This document shows positions 6,659-14,663 of a DNA stretch of 15,121 nucleotides, piece after piece. The notes beneath the pieces are model-generated. The model ran no database searches. It saw only the letters and a list, made by a program, of their open reading frames with translations, and had not been told where the DNA came from. Where the stretch lies: positions 1 to 15,121 of the forward strand of contig JAGLQP010000011.1 in assembly GCA_023136785.1 (NCBI GenBank). The letters are read 5' to 3'. The position numbers were made by a program, and so were the translations under genes. This DNA comes from Spirochaetales bacterium. Lineage in GTDB: Bacteria > Spirochaetota > Spirochaetia > SZUA-6 > DRHE01. How positions within the stretch are numbered: position 1 is the stretch's first letter; each line of letters starts with the position of its first letter.

Positions 6659-6988
6659 ATGAGAGAATCGTCTTTCAGCGATCGAGCGAAACAGGCGATC
6701 AGCGCCATTCCCTGCGGCAAGGTCGCAACCTACGGGCAGATCGCCGCCTGTGCCGGTAATCACCGAGCCTCCCGGCAGGTAGCCTGGCTGCTGCACTCCT
6801 CCTCCAGAAAAGACAACCTGCCCTGGCATCGGGTCATCAACAGCCGGGGAACGATCTCTTTGCCGATCGGCGGAGGATTCGAGGAGCAGAAGCTGCTGCT
6901 CGAGGGTGAAGGGATCGGTGTGGATGAGAAGGGCCGAATCGATCTATCCAAACATCTCTGGAACCCTGTTTTAGACAGCCGGGATTAG
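6659..6988 (+). CDS. Alkyltransferase-like protein (ATL), MGMT-family DNA-binding protein
   Basis: This 109-residue protein consists of the C-terminal domain of O6-methylguanine-DNA methyltransferase. It contains PCGKVATYGQIA (18-29), the Arg-finger region RASRQVAWLLH and LPWHRVINSRGTIS (54-67). The active-site Cys of true methyltransferases (PCHRV) is Trp56 here, so it cannot accept an alkyl group. ATL proteins bind O6-alkylguanine, flip it and hand the lesion to nucleotide excision repair. Both length and ending (LWNP) resemble S. pombe Atl1. The start is uncertain: the ATG at 6659 has GGAGG directly abutting it, and the ATG at 6641 would add MRYNRR but has no ribosome site. It is divergent from the GCAxxG gene and converges on a pseudogene. 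Confidence 0.9.
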   Translation: MRESSFSDRAKQAISAIPCGKVATYGQIAACAGNHRASRQVAWLLHSSSRKDNLPWHRVINSRGTISLPIGGGFEEQKLLLEGEGIGVDEKGRIDLSKHLWNPVLDSRD

Positions 6989-6998
6989 GGTTGTCGAA

Positions 6999-7219
6999 TC
7001 AATCAGAATCTTCCAGGAGCTCCAAGTCCGCCAGATCCTGCTTGCGCCTGTTTGCCAATGAAAAACGCATCGACAGAACCGTAGCGGACGGTGATCCTGC
7101 TTTCCCAGGTGTCGCTGAAAGAGCATCCGGCGATCGAGGTGAGAATATCGATGCGAACCGGTTCGTATTCGATCTGAATGACCTGCTCCGCGATAGAGAA
7201 AATCGTCTTCTGTCAGGTC
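6999..7219 (-). pseudogene. Decayed C-terminal remnant of a DUF6036-like nucleotidyltransferase
   Basis: Recognisable pieces of one protein appear in order in three minus-strand frames. PDLTEDDF comes first (to about 7200). Then, after a frameshift, comes AEQVIQIEYEPVRIDILTSI continuing AGCSFSDTWESRITVRYG to VDAFFIGK. After a second shift and the loss of several codons comes NRRKQDLADLELLEDSD, ending at the TGA at 6999. The pattern VIQ...P.RIDILTSI.G..F...W......G..V.FI...L...KRA.GR.QDLADLE is, from memory, the C-terminus of small DUF6036/nucleotidyltransferase-like proteins, often paired as toxin-antitoxin modules. The N-terminal catalytic half is missing; the ABC transporter gene ends at 7259. 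There is no open frame across it, so it is dead. Confidence 0.7.
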
Positions 7220-7258
7220 GGGGCCGCCTCATCTGCGGCCACATCGTCTGCAGCCGGA

Positions 7259-9064
7259 TCAGCGGGCGAAGCTCTCCACGTATTCCAGGCTCTGGTGGCG
7301 GAAGTAGGTGTTGTACAGCTCGGCGTAGTGGCCGCCCCGGGACAGGAGTTCCTCGTGCGTCCCGGTCTCGATGATTCGGCCCTGCTGCACCACGATGATC
7401 CTGTCGGCGTGACGAACCGTAGACAGTCGGTGGGCTATGACGATCGAGGTTCGGTTTCTCATGACCGCCTCCAGCCCTTCCTGGATCTGGGCCTCGGTGA
7501 AGGGATCGACGCTTGCCGTGGCCTCGTCGAGAATGAGTATGGACGGATCCTTCAACAACACCCGGGCCAGGGCCACCAGTTGACGCTGTCCCATGGAAAG
7601 ATTGGCGCCCCGCGCGCCCACCTCTGTGTCCAAACCGCCGGCCAGAACTTCGAGCCAGCTTCCATTAGAGATACGCATCGCCGCCGCACAGACCTGATCG
7701 TCGGTAGCCTCGGGAAGCCCGTAGCGTATGTTTTCTTTGACCGTACCGGAGAACAGAAAGGGATCCTGCGGCACGAAGCCGAGCTGACGGCGGTAGGTAT
7801 CGAGATCGAGCCTGCGAATGTCGGTGCCGTCGATGAGAAGCTCCCCACTTTGAAACTCGTAGTATCTTCCGATCAATCGAACCAGGGAACTTTTTCCCGC
7901 TCCGGTATGTCCAACTACTGCGAGATTTTCTCCCGAAGGGATGGTGAGAGAAAAATCCGACAGCACCTGCTCACGGCCGGTGTAGGAAAAGGAGAGGCTC
8001 TTGAACTCGATCTTTCCTTCTAATCGTTCGATCGACTCCTGGGCAGTCTGTACAACTTTGGGTTTGGCGTCGATCAGAGCGAAGACCCGCTCCGCCGCGG
8101 CCAGGCCGTCCTGAAACTGGCTCCAGAAGCTGGCGATGCTGATCAGAGGCCACCAGAAGAAGGCCACCGCCTGCATGAACAGATACCAGTCACCGGGGCT
8201 AAAATCCCCGGAGCGTATCGCCGTCCCGCCCGCGTACACCAACAGGGCTATGGCCATGCCGGAGGTGGTCCCGAGGATCGGGAAGATACTGTTCATGACC
8301 AGCCCACGAGCCAGGCCCACCCGGTAGGCTTTCTTGTTGTTTTCCAGGAAACGATCGTAGATCGACTGTTCTTGTCGGAAGCTTTTTGCCACGACGATCC
8401 CGCTGATCGACTCCTGGATCTCGGCGTTGATCACCGCGGTAACCCGCTTGGCGTTGCGGGTTACCTTTCGAGCGATGCGGCGAAAAGCCAGGGCAATACC
8501 AAAGGCGACCGGACTCATGGCAAAGATAAGCAGAGTCAGGCGTACGTTGATGAACAGCAGCCAGACGGCCAACAACAGCACAAGAAGCAGTTGACTGGCT
8601 ACGTCCAGCACAAGGGAAACCACATTGGAGAAGTCTTGGGTATCCGAGGTGACCCGGCTGACGATTTTGCCTGAGGGATGTTCGTCGAAAAAGGACAAGT
8701 CGTTGGCCACAACCGAGTCAAACACATCCCCCCGCAGCTTCAGAACCACATTTCCTACAACCTTTGCCGATACGACCTGGCGGATATAGTTAAAGCTCCA
8801 GGCGAATACACCTAGAAGCAGTACGCCGAATGAGAGGAGGAGCAACCCTTGAGTCGATGGGTTTTCGACCACAAGGTCCAAAGCGCGGGCAATCAGAATG
8901 GGACCGGCGGTTCCGGCGGCGGCGTTCAGGGTCAGCATTGCGGAGGCCAGCAGCATCTTCCGGCGGGCAGGACGAAAATACCCGGTGATGCGGCGAAGCA
9001 GCTCGGAGTCCTTGTAGTTGCGGTCGTAGTCTTCCGTGTCCAGTCCGTCAAGAAGAAAGGGCAT
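7259..9064 (-). CDS. ABC exporter half-transporter, catalytic subunit of a heterodimer
   Basis: This 601-residue protein has an N-terminal six-helix exporter domain (about 35-330) and a C-terminal ATPase. Walker A is GHTGAGKSS (385-393), Walker B ends ILILDEATAS with catalytic Glu514, and the H-loop is VIAHRLS. The signature is LSMGQ (489-493) instead of LSGGQ. The ATG at 9064 (MPFLLDGLD) was chosen over an earlier in-frame codon at 9112 because GAGAG lies just upstream and 9112 sits deep inside the previous gene. The 17-base overlap with the upstream ABC gene (9048-9064) suggests translational coupling. The two gene products form one inner-membrane exporter of the LmrCD/BmrCD/TM287-288 kind. 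The substrate (drug, lipid or peptide) cannot be told. Confidence 0.93.
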   Translation of the reverse strand: MPFLLDGLDTEDYDRNYKDSELLRRITGYFRPARRKMLLASAMLTLNAAAGTAGPILIARALDLVVENPSTQGLLLLSFGVLLLGVFAWSFNYIRQVVSAKVVGNVVLKLRGDVFDSVVANDLSFFDEHPSGKIVSRVTSDTQDFSNVVSLVLDVASQLLLVLLLAVWLLFINVRLTLLIFAMSPVAFGIALAFRRIARKVTRNAKRVTAVINAEIQESISGIVVAKSFRQEQSIYDRFLENNKKAYRVGLARGLVMNSIFPILGTTSGMAIALLVYAGGTAIRSGDFSPGDWYLFMQAVAFFWWPLISIASFWSQFQDGLAAAERVFALIDAKPKVVQTAQESIERLEGKIEFKSLSFSYTGREQVLSDFSLTIPSGENLAVVGHTGAGKSSLVRLIGRYYEFQSGELLIDGTDIRRLDLDTYRRQLGFVPQDPFLFSGTVKENIRYGLPEATDDQVCAAAMRISNGSWLEVLAGGLDTEVGARGANLSMGQRQLVALARVLLKDPSILILDEATASVDPFTEAQIQEGLEAVMRNRTSIVIAHRLSTVRHADRIIVVQQGRIIETGTHEELLSRGGHYAELYNTYFRHQSLEYVESFAR

Positions 9065-10829
9065 GGTTCTCTCTTTTCTCGTAGCGGGAGAAGATCCGCC
9101 GGTATTCGGCACTGCGCTCCATCAATTCCTCGTGGTTTCCCTGGTCGATCAGTTTGCCGTTATCCAGGACCAGGATACGGTCCGCCCACCGGATTTGGCT
9201 CAGTCGGTGGGTGATGATGAAGGTCGTGCGTTCGCTGGAGATGCGGCGCATGGCCTGTTGGATTTGATCCTCGGTGGCGCTGTCGATGGCGCTGGTGGAA
9301 TCATCCAGGATCAGGATCTTGGGATTGGTCAGAAAGGCCCGGGCAATGGCGATTCTCTGGCGTTGGCCGCCGGAGAGGGTCACCCCGCGTTCCCCGATCA
9401 CAGTTTCGTAACCTTCAGGAAAGGAATTGATAAAGCCGTCGGCCTGGGCTTCTCGAGCGGCCCGTTCGATCTCCTCCCGGCTGGCTTCGGCCTGCCCGAA
9501 GGAGATATTCTCCCTCAAGCTGCGGGAGAAGAGGAACACATCCTGCTCGATTGTGGATATCTGGGAGCGTAGAGACTCCAGGCTCCACTCACGCACATTG
9601 ACACCGTCGATAAACACTCCCCCGGAGGTGGTATCGAAGATGCGGTTGATCAGCCGGGTCAGGGTGGTTTTTCCGCTTCCCGTCTGTCCCACGATGGCTA
9701 TGGTCTGCCCAGGGCGGGTCCGAATACTGATATCCTCGAGCACCGGAGAGCCGTTGTAGCGGAAACTCACCCTGTCGAATACCACCTCGCCCCGGATTTC
9801 CTGATCCACCCCTCCCCGATTTTCATCCAACTCGGTCTCCGTGTTGATCATGTTGATGATTCGCTCGGCGCTGGCCATTCCCAGCTGCACGAGGTTGAAG
9901 GAGAAGATCGAGATAAAGGTCGTAAACCGAAGGGTTCCAAACAGTCCGATGAAGGCGACAACGTTGCCCAGGGTCACTGCTCCGCTTCGCCAGAGAAGCA
10001 GGGCGTGAAATAGCCCCGCGCCCCAGCAGAGGCTGAACATCAACATGGGTAGGTAGCGGGCCTGGATGATGCCCTGCCGTACGAAATAGTCCCGGAACTG
10101 CCGGGCGTTGCCTGTAAACTTGTCCCACTCGTACCGTTCCCGTACGTTCGCTTTGACCACTTCGATACCGGCCACAGCCTCGGTCATTCCTGCATTCATC
10201 ACGCCGAACTGTTCCCTCTGGGCGATGCTTACCGGCTTGAGACGCCGGTTGTAGTCGGCAACGGTGATCGCCAACAGCACTGTAAAGATCAGAGGTACGA
10301 GGAGCAGGGCGGGATCGATCAATCCGATCATGACCACCGGAACCACCAGGGCCAGTGCGGAGTCGATGATCAGCATCACCCCCGGGCTGAACATCATGTT
10401 CAGCATGTGAACGTCGTTCGTAGCCCGGGCCATGATATCGCCGATGCGCTGGCGACCGTGGAAGGTTTGGCTTTTGCCCAACAGACTAGCGTACAACTCT
10501 TCCCGGGAATCTTTCTCGACTTTCTGGGCCAGGACCTCAGCGGAGAAGTTCCGCAGGACTCCCGTCACTCCCTGACCGGCGGCGGATGCCAAAATGGCGA
10601 TTATGGGAATGACCAGGGCGGAGAGCTGGAAACCCGACACCAGGATGACATCGAAAGCCCTGCCGACAAATACCTGGATATAGCTGTAGGCGAAGTTGTT
10701 GACAACCGCACCCGCAATCAGAACAAGGGGAAGAAGGGGGTATCGCATCAGGTGGGAGAGAACCCACCGCAGCGGTCCTTTTCGATTGTATTGGTATTCG
10801 TTTTTGACCTGAAACTCTCGTTTTGTCAT
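9048..10829 (-). CDS. ABC exporter half-transporter, degenerate-site subunit of a heterodimer
   Basis: This 593-residue protein has an exporter membrane domain (about 25-325) followed by an ATPase. Walker A is GQTGSGKTT (381-389), the Q-loop is STIEQDVFLFS, the signature is a canonical LSGGQ (485-489), and the H-loop is IITHRLS. The Walker B reads ILILDDSTSAID: the catalytic Glu is replaced by Asp510, as in the non-hydrolysing site of heterodimeric exporters. It is complementary to the downstream partner, which has Glu but an altered LSMGQ. The working ATP site would thus use the partner's Walker A/B with this protein's LSGGQ. The start at 10829 has only a weak Shine-Dalgarno (GGAAAT). It is first gene of the pair, divergent from the DUF1028 operon. 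Confidence 0.93.
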   Translation of the reverse strand: MTKREFQVKNEYQYNRKGPLRWVLSHLMRYPLLPLVLIAGAVVNNFAYSYIQVFVGRAFDVILVSGFQLSALVIPIIAILASAAGQGVTGVLRNFSAEVLAQKVEKDSREELYASLLGKSQTFHGRQRIGDIMARATNDVHMLNMMFSPGVMLIIDSALALVVPVVMIGLIDPALLLVPLIFTVLLAITVADYNRRLKPVSIAQREQFGVMNAGMTEAVAGIEVVKANVRERYEWDKFTGNARQFRDYFVRQGIIQARYLPMLMFSLCWGAGLFHALLLWRSGAVTLGNVVAFIGLFGTLRFTTFISIFSFNLVQLGMASAERIINMINTETELDENRGGVDQEIRGEVVFDRVSFRYNGSPVLEDISIRTRPGQTIAIVGQTGSGKTTLTRLINRIFDTTSGGVFIDGVNVREWSLESLRSQISTIEQDVFLFSRSLRENISFGQAEASREEIERAAREAQADGFINSFPEGYETVIGERGVTLSGGQRQRIAIARAFLTNPKILILDDSTSAIDSATEDQIQQAMRRISSERTTFIITHRLSQIRWADRILVLDNGKLIDQGNHEELMERSAEYRRIFSRYEKRENHALSS

Positions 10830-10864
10830 ATTTCCGTGGTTAGCCCGGAAAAATCCGTGTTCAA

Positions 10865-10893
10865 AATGTAGTGTTTTTTTCTCGGAGAAGCAA
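10865..10893 (-). promoter_or_regulatory. Predicted promoter of the ABC exporter operon
   Basis: Minus strand: -35 TTGCTT (10888-10893), a 17-base spacer rich in A, -10 TACATT (10865-10870), about 35 bases before the ATG. Confidence 0.45.
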
Positions 10894-10930
10894 AGAATTT
10901 CTCATCCTTGCGAAGGACTTGCACATGAGC

Positions 10931-10959
10931 TTGTTCGGAGTCTGTCGATCTGCTAGAAT
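10931..10959 (+). promoter_or_regulatory. Predicted promoter of the DUF1028-korAB operon
   Basis: -35 TTGTTC (10931-10936), a 17-base spacer, -10 TAGAAT (10954-10959) extended by TGC in front. Transcription would start at about 10966, at or next to the GTG at 10968. Confidence 0.5.
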
Positions 10960-10967
10960 TGGCTAAA

Positions 10968-11921
10968 GTGTACGTGGAACGAATACGAACAATACGTCCT
11001 GCCCATACCTATTCCATCGTCGCTGTGGATAAAAACCGGGGAGAAATCGGAGCCGCGGTCCAGTCCCACTGGTTCTCCGTGGGTTCCACTGTTCCCTGGG
11101 CCGAGGCGGGTGTCGGGGCGGTGGCCACTCAATCCTTCGTGAATCCTTCCTTCGGTCCCCAAGGGGTGGAATTGTTGAAGCAGGGCTTAAGTCCGGAACA
11201 GGTTGTGGACCGACTGGTCGCTTCCGATGCGGGCAGAGAGATGCGCCAACTGGCGGTGATCGACCGCCATGGACGAGCTTTCGCCTTCACCGGCCGGCGC
11301 TGTGTCCCCGAGGCGGGGCATCGGATCGGCGAGGGCTATTCGGTTCAGGCCAATCTGATGGAAAATGCCGAGGTCTGGCCGGCCATGGCACGGGCTTTTG
11401 AGCAGACCGCCGGCCCCCTGGCGGAGCGGATGATCGAAGCCTTGGCGGCGGCTCAGGCTTGCGGAGGGGACTTGCGGGGCAAACAATCGGCGGCCCTCCT
11501 GATCGTACGGGGGGAGAGCTCCGGCGAGATCTGGAAAGACAGGGTGGTCGACCTGAGGATCGAAGATCATGAGGAGCCCGTTCAGGAGCTGAAACGGCTG
11601 CTCGGGGTGTTTCGGGCCTACGAGCACATGAATCGGGGCGACGAAGCACTGGAGGCGGACGACAAGGAGCAAGCCCTGCGGGAGTATGGAGATGCTCTAA
11701 AACTGTACCCGGACAGTCAGGAGATCAGGTTCTGGTGCGGGGTGTCTCTGGCCAACACGGGGCAGCTGGAGCAGGCATTGCCCATCTTCGCAGAGGTGTT
11801 TCGCGCCCACCTGGGGTGGCGCACCTTGACGGAGAGAATTTACAATCTGGGTCTTCTCGAAGTGGATCAACAGGGCTACAATCGGATCGTTTCGATCGGA
11901 GGGGTGGGGGAAGGGGAATGA
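10968..11921 (+). CDS. DUF1028 (Ntn-hydrolase-like) protein with C-terminal TPR domain
   Basis: The 317-residue protein has a DUF1028 domain at about residues 14-215. It is recognised by HTYSIVAVDKNRGEIG, GVGAVATQSFVNPSFG, RQLAVIDRHGRAFAFTG and GGDLRGKQSAALLIV. A helical TPR-like tail (about 225-300; EQALREYGDALKLYPDSQEI) has a second repeat around GQLEQALPIFAEVF. DUF1028 is placed in the N-terminal-nucleophile hydrolase fold, where a Thr freed by cleavage would be the nucleophile; Thr14 in HTYS is the candidate. No activity is known. The start is unclear: there is no ATG and no ribosome site, and TTG 10959, GTG 10968 and GTG 10974 are in frame. TTG overlaps the -10 box, so GTG 10968 was preferred. 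It lies 13 bases before korA and is probably cotranscribed, linking it to 2-oxoacid oxidation. Confidence 0.85.
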   Translation: MYVERIRTIRPAHTYSIVAVDKNRGEIGAAVQSHWFSVGSTVPWAEAGVGAVATQSFVNPSFGPQGVELLKQGLSPEQVVDRLVASDAGREMRQLAVIDRHGRAFAFTGRRCVPEAGHRIGEGYSVQANLMENAEVWPAMARAFEQTAGPLAERMIEALAAAQACGGDLRGKQSAALLIVRGESSGEIWKDRVVDLRIEDHEEPVQELKRLLGVFRAYEHMNRGDEALEADDKEQALREYGDALKLYPDSQEIRFWCGVSLANTGQLEQALPIFAEVFRAHLGWRTLTERIYNLGLLEVDQQGYNRIVSIGGVGEGE

Positions 11922-11934
11922 CCAGGCGGCAATC

Positions 11935-13776
11935 ATGACGAGTGGAAAGAAGTCTTTTCATTCAGAGGTTGACTTCATCCTCCGGATCGCCGGAGAGGGA
12001 GGCGAGGGGGTGATCAGTTGCGGAGAGCTGTTCGCCCGAGCCGCCGCCCGCACCGAGTACCACGTCTTCACCTTTCTAACCTACCCGGCGGAGATCCGGG
12101 GAGGATTTGCCATGGTGCAGATCCGTGTTCGGGACTGGACGATCTATTCCATGGGAAGCAAACTGGACTGCCTGGTGGTGTTCAACCAGCAAGCCTTCGA
12201 CCGTACGATCAAGGAACTGAAAAAAGGCGGCACCCTGGTCTACGATCCCCAAGCCGTGCAGCTGCCCCCCGATCTGGAAGCCACGCTTCTTGCCTTGCCT
12301 CTGACAGAGCTGTCCAAAGAGGCGACGGGAAGTGTATTGGGAAAGAACATCGTTGCTCTCGGCGCCCTGGGTCATCTGGTCGAGATGGAACAGAGGGTCC
12401 TCGAAAACCTCGTTCGCGACCGCTTTGCATCCAAGGGTGCAGAGGTCATCAAGAGAAACATGGAAGCACTCCGATTGGGATACGCCTACGCCGCCGAACA
12501 GGCGTGGCGGCGCATCCTGCTCATGGCCGATCTGAGGCCGAAGGGGTCACAGTATATGATGCTTTCGGGAAACGAGGCGATCGCCCTCGGCGCCTTGGTA
12601 GCCGGCTGCCGCTTCACCGCCAGCTACCCCATTACGCCGGCCACGCCGATCTTCGAGACCCTGACCCGCCTGTTTCCTCTGGTGGACGGCAGAGCCCTGC
12701 AGATGGAGGATGAGATCGCAGCTGTATCGGCGGCCCTCGGCGCCTCCTTTGTCGGAGAAAAAGCCCTCGTGCCCACATCGGGGCCTGGATTTCAGCTGAT
12801 GACAGAACAACTCAACCTGGCCTCGATGCTCGAAGTTCCTCTGGTACTGGTGGACGTACAGCGGGGCGGGCCCAGCACGGGACTGCCCACAAAGACCGAG
12901 CAGTCGGATCTGAACCTGGCCATCTACGGTGTCTCCGGAGAGTCCCCCCGGATTGTTCTTGCTCCCACATCGGTGGAGGACAGCTTCTACCAGACGATCC
13001 GGGCCTTCAACCTGTCCGAACGGTACCAACTCCCCGTGATCATGCTCACCGATCAATCGATCGGACTGCGGAAAGCTACGGTGCGTATGCCCGATCTGTC
13101 CCATATCATCCAGCTGGACAGCCACGTCGCCCGCACCAAGGTCAAGATTCCCCAGCCTGAGTTTATCAACTTGATCGACAGAGCCGAACCAACGGCGAAG
13201 GAGTTGGAAGACTACCGTCGTTTTCGGATAACCGCGGATGGAGTCTCGCCCATAGCCCGACCGGGGACCCCGGGCGGCCAGTATCTGGCCACCGGCCTGG
13301 AACATACGGAATCCGGAAAGCCCGACTATACACCGGAGAACCACCTGCAAATGAGCAGGAAGCGTTTTCGCAAGATGGAGGTAATCGCCCGTTCCTTCGA
13401 CACCAATCCGATCGAGATCTGGGGACGGGCTGACGCCAAGATCGGGATTCTCGGCTGGGGTTCGACCGCCGGGGCGATTCGGGAGGCTCGCTATCTGGCT
13501 GAAGAGAGGGGCATCCATGTGCGGCATATGCACCCCCACACATTGTCTCCGATGCCTCATCGGCAGATATCGAACTTCCTCGTTCGCCTGGAACATCTCA
13601 TTATAGTAGAAGAAAACTACACGGGGCAGTTCGCTCACCACATCAAAGCGCACTTCGGAGTCAAGGCGATCGAGCTTCACAAGTGTGAAGGTATACCCAT
13701 AACACCGGAGGAGATCCTGCGGGGGATCGAGAAAGTGGCAGGGATCATCGATGAGTACAGCATTGCCAAACTATAG
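11935..13776 (+). CDS. korA: 2-oxoacid:acceptor oxidoreductase, fused gamma-alpha subunit (KorA type)
   Basis: With KorB this oxidises a 2-oxoacid plus CoA to acyl-CoA and CO2, passing electrons to ferredoxin. The 613 residues carry a gamma domain (about 13-195) opening with RIAGEGGEGVISCGE (17-31). An alpha domain (from about 205) follows with the TPP-side motif YPITPATPI (from 231) and RGGPSTGLPTKTEQSDL (from 310). The gamma-alpha fusion and these motifs are typical of KorAB-type enzymes. 2-oxoglutarate is the most likely substrate from family resemblance, but a broader 2-oxoacid range is possible. The ATG at 11935 has AGGCGG five bases upstream; the gene follows the DUF1028 gene by 13 bases and overlaps korB by 26. 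Confidence 0.93.
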   Translation: MTSGKKSFHSEVDFILRIAGEGGEGVISCGELFARAAARTEYHVFTFLTYPAEIRGGFAMVQIRVRDWTIYSMGSKLDCLVVFNQQAFDRTIKELKKGGTLVYDPQAVQLPPDLEATLLALPLTELSKEATGSVLGKNIVALGALGHLVEMEQRVLENLVRDRFASKGAEVIKRNMEALRLGYAYAAEQAWRRILLMADLRPKGSQYMMLSGNEAIALGALVAGCRFTASYPITPATPIFETLTRLFPLVDGRALQMEDEIAAVSAALGASFVGEKALVPTSGPGFQLMTEQLNLASMLEVPLVLVDVQRGGPSTGLPTKTEQSDLNLAIYGVSGESPRIVLAPTSVEDSFYQTIRAFNLSERYQLPVIMLTDQSIGLRKATVRMPDLSHIIQLDSHVARTKVKIPQPEFINLIDRAEPTAKELEDYRRFRITADGVSPIARPGTPGGQYLATGLEHTESGKPDYTPENHLQMSRKRFRKMEVIARSFDTNPIEIWGRADAKIGILGWGSTAGAIREARYLAEERGIHVRHMHPHTLSPMPHRQISNFLVRLEHLIIVEENYTGQFAHHIKAHFGVKAIELHKCEGIPITPEEILRGIEKVAGIIDEYSIAKL

Positions 13777-14611
13777 AAGAAAACAGATCCGTCCGGTGTG
13801 GTGCTCCGGCTGCGGCAACTACGGTGTGCTCCGGGGGGTTGAAAAAGCTCTCGGCAACCTGAAGGTTCCGGCGGAACAGATGGTCGTTGTCTCCGGGATC
13901 GGTTGTGCGGGGCGCTTTTCCCACTACCTCAACACCTATGCCCTGCACGGGACACACGGACGAGCCCTACCCATCGCTACGGGAGTGAAGACGACCCGCC
14001 CCGATCTAACGGTGCTCGTTGTAGGGGGTGACGGAGACAGCCTGGGCATCGGCGGAGGACATCTGCCTCATGCGGCCCGCAAAAATGTGGATCTGACCTA
14101 TCTGATCCTCGACAACAATACCTACGGTTTGACCAAGGGCCAATCTTCCCCGACCACGCCGTGGGGCTGCGTTACCAAGAGCTCTCCGTACGGCTCGCCC
14201 GAGGATTCCCTGGATGTGCTTCCCATTCTTCTCGCCTACGATGTCTCTTTCGTAGCCCGTACGACCAGTTTGCGGATCGAGGAAATTTCGGCGGTGGTTT
14301 CCAAAGCCATGCAGCACCCCGGTTTCTCCATCGTTCACATCCTCTCCCCCTGTGTAACCTATCCAGTGCTCAAGCAGAAGGCGCTGAGGGAGCGGATCGA
14401 GCCGCTGCCGGAAGGCCATGTTCCCGACAACAAGGCGGCGGCGCTGCAGCTTGCATACAGTAGCGATCCCATCTACACGGGGGTGTTCTACAGCATCCAA
14501 AAACCTACACTGGATGCACGGCTCCGGCATCTGCAGGAGAGCGCTCTCGAGCGCTACAGTGCCAAGGGCACTCCACCCAGCATCCCCTCGCTCATGGAGC
14601 GTTTTCTCTGA
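13751..14611 (+). CDS. korB: 2-oxoacid:acceptor oxidoreductase, beta subunit (KorB type)
   Basis: This 286-residue TPP-binding partner of KorA carries the single 4Fe-4S cluster next to the cofactor. Expected ligands are Cys18 and Cys21 (WCSGC), Cys52 (GIGCAGR) and Cys201 (SPCVTY). The TPP/Mg motif is GDG at 93-95, leading to LDNNTYG at 120-126. YGLTKGQSSPTT (125-136) is the sequence typical of 2-oxoglutarate-type beta subunits. The start ATG lies within the end of korA, with AGGG at 13740-13743 seven bases upstream, so the pair is translationally coupled. There is no delta (ferredoxin) or korC-type gene next to it, so the electron carrier must be encoded elsewhere. The 3' side shows no strong terminator. 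Confidence 0.94.
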   Translation: MSTALPNYRRKQIRPVWCSGCGNYGVLRGVEKALGNLKVPAEQMVVVSGIGCAGRFSHYLNTYALHGTHGRALPIATGVKTTRPDLTVLVVGGDGDSLGIGGGHLPHAARKNVDLTYLILDNNTYGLTKGQSSPTTPWGCVTKSSPYGSPEDSLDVLPILLAYDVSFVARTTSLRIEEISAVVSKAMQHPGFSIVHILSPCVTYPVLKQKALRERIEPLPEGHVPDNKAAALQLAYSSDPIYTGVFYSIQKPTLDARLRHLQESALERYSAKGTPPSIPSLMERFL

Positions 14612-14663
14612 TCCTGGGGATTCCAGCCATGGCGCCCCTTAGCCTTGACAGGCTCCGGGCCTG

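Noticed and set aside
6641..6988. A true O6-methylguanine-DNA methyltransferase
   Set aside because: The active-site Cys is replaced by Trp (PWHRV), so it is an alkyltransferase-like protein.
6999..7244. An 81-residue minus-strand ORF between the ATL and ABC genes
   Set aside because: Only its last 17 or so residues look like protein; the rest is in the wrong frame. It is explained by the frameshifted nucleotidyltransferase remnant.
7178..8023. A 281-residue plus-strand frame opposite the second ABC gene
   Set aside because: It covers the ABC ATPase coding region in antisense and shows no domain of its own.
12547..13680. A 377-residue open frame on the minus strand opposite korA
   Set aside because: It has low-complexity composition and no recognisable motif, and it is fully covered by conserved korA sequence.
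14641..14654. A terminator after korB (AGCCT-TGAC-AGGCT)
   Set aside because: The stem has only five pairs and no T-tract follows it.
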